Positions 61,671 through 64,000 of a stretch of 64,000 nucleotides of DNA are shown piece after piece; the stretch's first letter is position 1, and the number at the start of each line of letters is the position of its first letter. This DNA comes from Plotosus lineatus (taxonomy: Eukaryota; Chordata; Actinopteri; Siluriformes; Plotosidae). The stretch lies in the NCBI GenBank assembly GCA_024760905.1, contig CM045734.1, positions 43,388,564-43,452,563 of the forward strand. Reading direction: 5' to 3'. The position numbers were made by a program, and so were the translations under genes. The notes beneath the pieces are model-generated. The model was not told where the DNA came from, searched no databases, and saw only the letters and a list, made by a program, of their open reading frames with translations.

Positions 61671-62429
61671 TAACTGATATAGACTTTAATACGAGTGTTT
61701 TACAACAGTATATGCTTTATAATGTTTATATTTTATCATCAATAAAAATAAGAGTAAAAATTGAAAAGTTTTTCTTAATAATTACTACATTTTACTACAT
61801 TAATGCTGTATTAATGAGTAAGACTGTCTATAGAATGAGTTTAAGAAGCATATTTTAGCGCATGTAATATATACATAGTATTTTACTTCCGGCTGCTCAT
61901 TCGCGCATGTGATGTGATACATGGGGTTTTACATCTGGGTACAAAACTCGCGGATTATCTCGATTCTCGGGAGGGCCCAGAACCGAACTCCCGCGAATCT
62001 CAAGGGCTGACTGTATACATACATCAATAAATACATATTCAATGCTATTAATGCTTATAATAACAATTAAACATTAAAAAATAATACATACGATGTAAAT
62101 AAAATATAAATACACACATACAGACGTGCGCACGTTTGCATACAGGTGCGCAGGCATGCACTCAGATGCAACAATGTAGTTTTAGTTTAATACTGTAGTT
62201 TTGATGGGAGATTTTGGGTTGTTTTTTGTTTTGTGTTTGTTTAAGGTTTTTTTTTTGTTTGTTTCGGTTTTTTGGATAATTGGCTTTGTTTTTGTAGCAC
62301 TTTCCTTAACTTTTCTCCCTATTCTTCCATAATTTGCTTATTTTTTAATTCAATGAATATTAAAAAAAAAAAAAACGTGATGCACTGAAGCCGTATGGAT
62401 TGAAGCGTGAAGTAGCAAGGAATCCCTGT

Positions 62430-63050
62430 ATTTGTGGGGGAAAAAAATAATAATGAAAAACACTGACCTGAAAAATTAATCAAAATGTCAGATCCAACAC
62501 TTCAGCAGTGCACTTACTAAAAACTGGACCATTTTCAATGGTGCCAAGACCGAGATATGCATCACCCCCCACACCTCAGTCAGCTCAGAATCTAACCTGA
62601 TATTAATATTACATCACAGGAGTTAAAAAAGTATACAAGTAATTTCGTTGAATTTTACCAAAACTCTAACAGAACACATAAGAGGACACGATAGATCAAA
62701 TTTTACCACATTGGTGTAGGATTTCCTAGTAGATTTTTACAAGTTTATAGTAATACAGTATAGTTGTATTAAACTATTTTTAGGAAGTAAAAATGAGATG
62801 TAAAGCTAAAAAAAGTTGCTTTTCGAGAGTTCTTATGAAACTTGAAACTGTAAACCAGAAGTACATGCAAAACTGTCAGTCTCTTAGTGATGCTCCTGGT
62901 ATTTCTTTATTATTTATAGTAATTTTTATGACAGGAAAATATATAAAAATACACTAAATTATAGACTCACTACTGGGGAAAATCCCATGCTTATAAGAAA
63001 TACATGTATGTTGCTCTTACTGTCTGTCAATATAATACATTTTATAATAT
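62430..63050. other. AT-rich intron sequence without recognised features
   Basis: No coding frame or known repeat seen. Confidence 0.5.
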
Positions 63051-63059
63051 ATTACAAGT

Positions 63060-63398
63060 GGTGGCCTGGTGGTATAGGGCTCTGGATCACTGATCCTAAC
63101 TAAGGTTGGGGGTTCAAGTCCTACTCTCCACAAGGTTGTCACTGTCCCCTCAGTGCAGCTAACTGGGTTATCAAAGGCCGGCCATGTCTCTCACTGCCTA
63201 TGGTGAGAGGTTCATGGAAAAGAACCATTGCTGACTTTGGTAAAATGTAGTTGCAAAGCCATCAGCGTGTTTCTGCCCCTTGCTAAAGGGTTGTGTCAGG
63301 AAGATCATCCGACGTAAAAACCTATGCCAAATCAAACGTGCCAATCATTTGCTGTGGCGACCCCTGAAAAAGGGAAAAAGATGAAAGGAAATCTCTCA
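63060..63398 (+). mobile_element. SINE-A, full length with 11-bp target duplication
   Basis: ATATTACAAGT at 63049-63059 and 63399-63409. Head GGTGGCCTGGTGGTATAGGG with GGGTTCAAGTCC, tail GCTGTGGCGACCCCTGAAAA. Confidence 0.87.
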
Positions 63399-63699
63399 AT
63401 ATTACAAGTAATATAATACTGTTTTAATTTTTTTTTGATATACTGTATTAATCCCACAAGAAAAATTGTTGCCTCTGCATCAAACTCAGCCAAAGTGAGT
63501 ACAAATACCCTCAGAGCAGTGGGCTGCCACACATATTGGGGACACACAGAAAGCAGTTGGGGATTAGGTGCCTTGCTCAAGGACACACTCACTCCCCCCA
63601 CCATAACACATTTTTCCTGCTGGTACAGGAATTGAACCAGCACCCTTTAGGTCCCGGACCCACTTTGCTAACCCTTAGGGCAATGGCAACAGATTGAAG

Positions 63700-63700
<1 letters not shown>

Positions 63701-63736
<36 letters not shown>
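63701..63736. repeat. (AAT)n microsatellite at an RTE 3' end
   Basis: Twelve AAT units directly next to the RTE 3' end that follows. RTE elements typically end in short simple repeats. Confidence 0.95.
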
Positions 63737-64000
63737 CTTCTTCTCCTTTCAGCTGTTCGCTTCAGGGGTCACCACAGCGAATGATCTGCCTCCATCTCAC
63801 CCTATCCTCTGCATCTTCTTCTCTTACTCCAACTACCTTCATGTCCTCCTTCACCACATCCATTAATCTTCTCTTTGGTCTTCCTCGAGGCCTTCTGCCT
63901 GGTAGTTCTCACCTCAGCATCCTCCTACCAATATATTCACTATCCCTCCTCTGTACATGTCCAAACCATCTCAATCTAGCCTCTCTGGCTTTGTCTACAA
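63737..64000 (-). mobile_element. RTE-type LINE 3' end, running off the window
   Basis: CTTCTTCTCCTTTCAGCTGT then the same C-terminal coding sequence as at 53760-54020 in reverse ([19 protein letters not shown]). Cut by the window edge. Confidence 0.88.

Larger units (their letters stand above)
60600..62013. mobile_element. pogo/Tigger-like element carrying a SINE-A fragment and a palindrome
   Basis: TA at 60598-60599 and 62014-62015. Left end CAGTAGGCCCTTCACTATTC; right end reversed CAGTCAGCCCTTGAGATTCG. Inside are a SINE-A 3' portion (60970-61108) and the inverted repeat at 61126-61670. No transposase frame. Confidence 0.65.
60491..62428 (-). mobile_element. MITE-G copy 9, invaded by a pogo-like element
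   Basis: CAGGGATCCCTCACTTTCC after TA. Right end AGCAAGGAATCCCTG before TA. Blocks 60491-60599 and 62016-62428 flank the pogo-like insertion. Confidence 0.8.

Noticed and set aside
49565..64000. search for the iqgap2 N-terminal exons (DERRRQN.AYEYLCHLEEAKR)
   Set aside because: No minus-strand match was found by reading; they must lie beyond the window.

Overview
This window is vertebrate, almost certainly teleost, nuclear DNA. Coding sequence is split into short exons (70-233 bp) with GT-AG introns. Long CA/GT and TA microsatellites are frequent. Much of the non-coding DNA is fish-type mobile sequence: tRNA-derived SINEs, RTE-type and other non-LTR retrotransposons, Tc1-like transposons, and small TA-flanked inverted-repeat elements. 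There is no sign of prokaryotic organisation or CRISPR, and no convincing functional tRNA or rRNA gene.

The backbone is one gene on the minus strand, iqgap2, an IQGAP-family scaffold that binds Rac/Cdc42 and calmodulin. Twenty-nine consecutive coding exons can be placed from 49564 down to 2706, about 1,288 codons, and every junction keeps frame. In transcription order they encode the calponin-homology domain (49.6-41.6 kb), the IQGAP coiled-coil repeats (41.0-19.4 kb), the WW motif (18.9-18.7 kb), four IQ motifs (18.65-12.5 kb), the RasGAP-related domain (12.4-7.0 kb) and the start of the RasGAP C-terminal domain (5.8-2.7 kb). The first one or two exons lie beyond the 64 kb edge and the last exons lie before base 1.

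Inside the 7.9-kb intron between the exons at 28044 and 19967 sits a complete two-exon gene in the opposite direction: f2rl2, protease-activated receptor 3 (PAR3). It has a signal-peptide exon, a thrombin-type cleavage site and seven membrane segments. To my knowledge the same nesting is found in mammals, which supports calling the host gene iqgap2 rather than iqgap1 or iqgap3.

The rest is intron filled by repeats. A 470-510 bp inverted-repeat element (here MITE-G, ends CAGGGATCCCTCAC, TA target) occurs nine times, and four copies have been invaded by other elements: an RTE fragment, a 3-kb LINE, a Tc1 plus an RTE, and a pogo-like element with a large palindrome. SINE-A has a tRNA-like head and occurs with three different 3' tails, which suggests tail swapping. 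One SINE-A and an RTE element share a single target-site duplication, as if inserted together. The 49.6-64 kb stretch is upstream intron with one unidentified reading frame at 60.1-60.3 kb. Nothing recognisable was found in 2.8-4.2, 21.0-21.8, 43.0-44.0, 55.8-57.85 and 62.43-63.05 kb.
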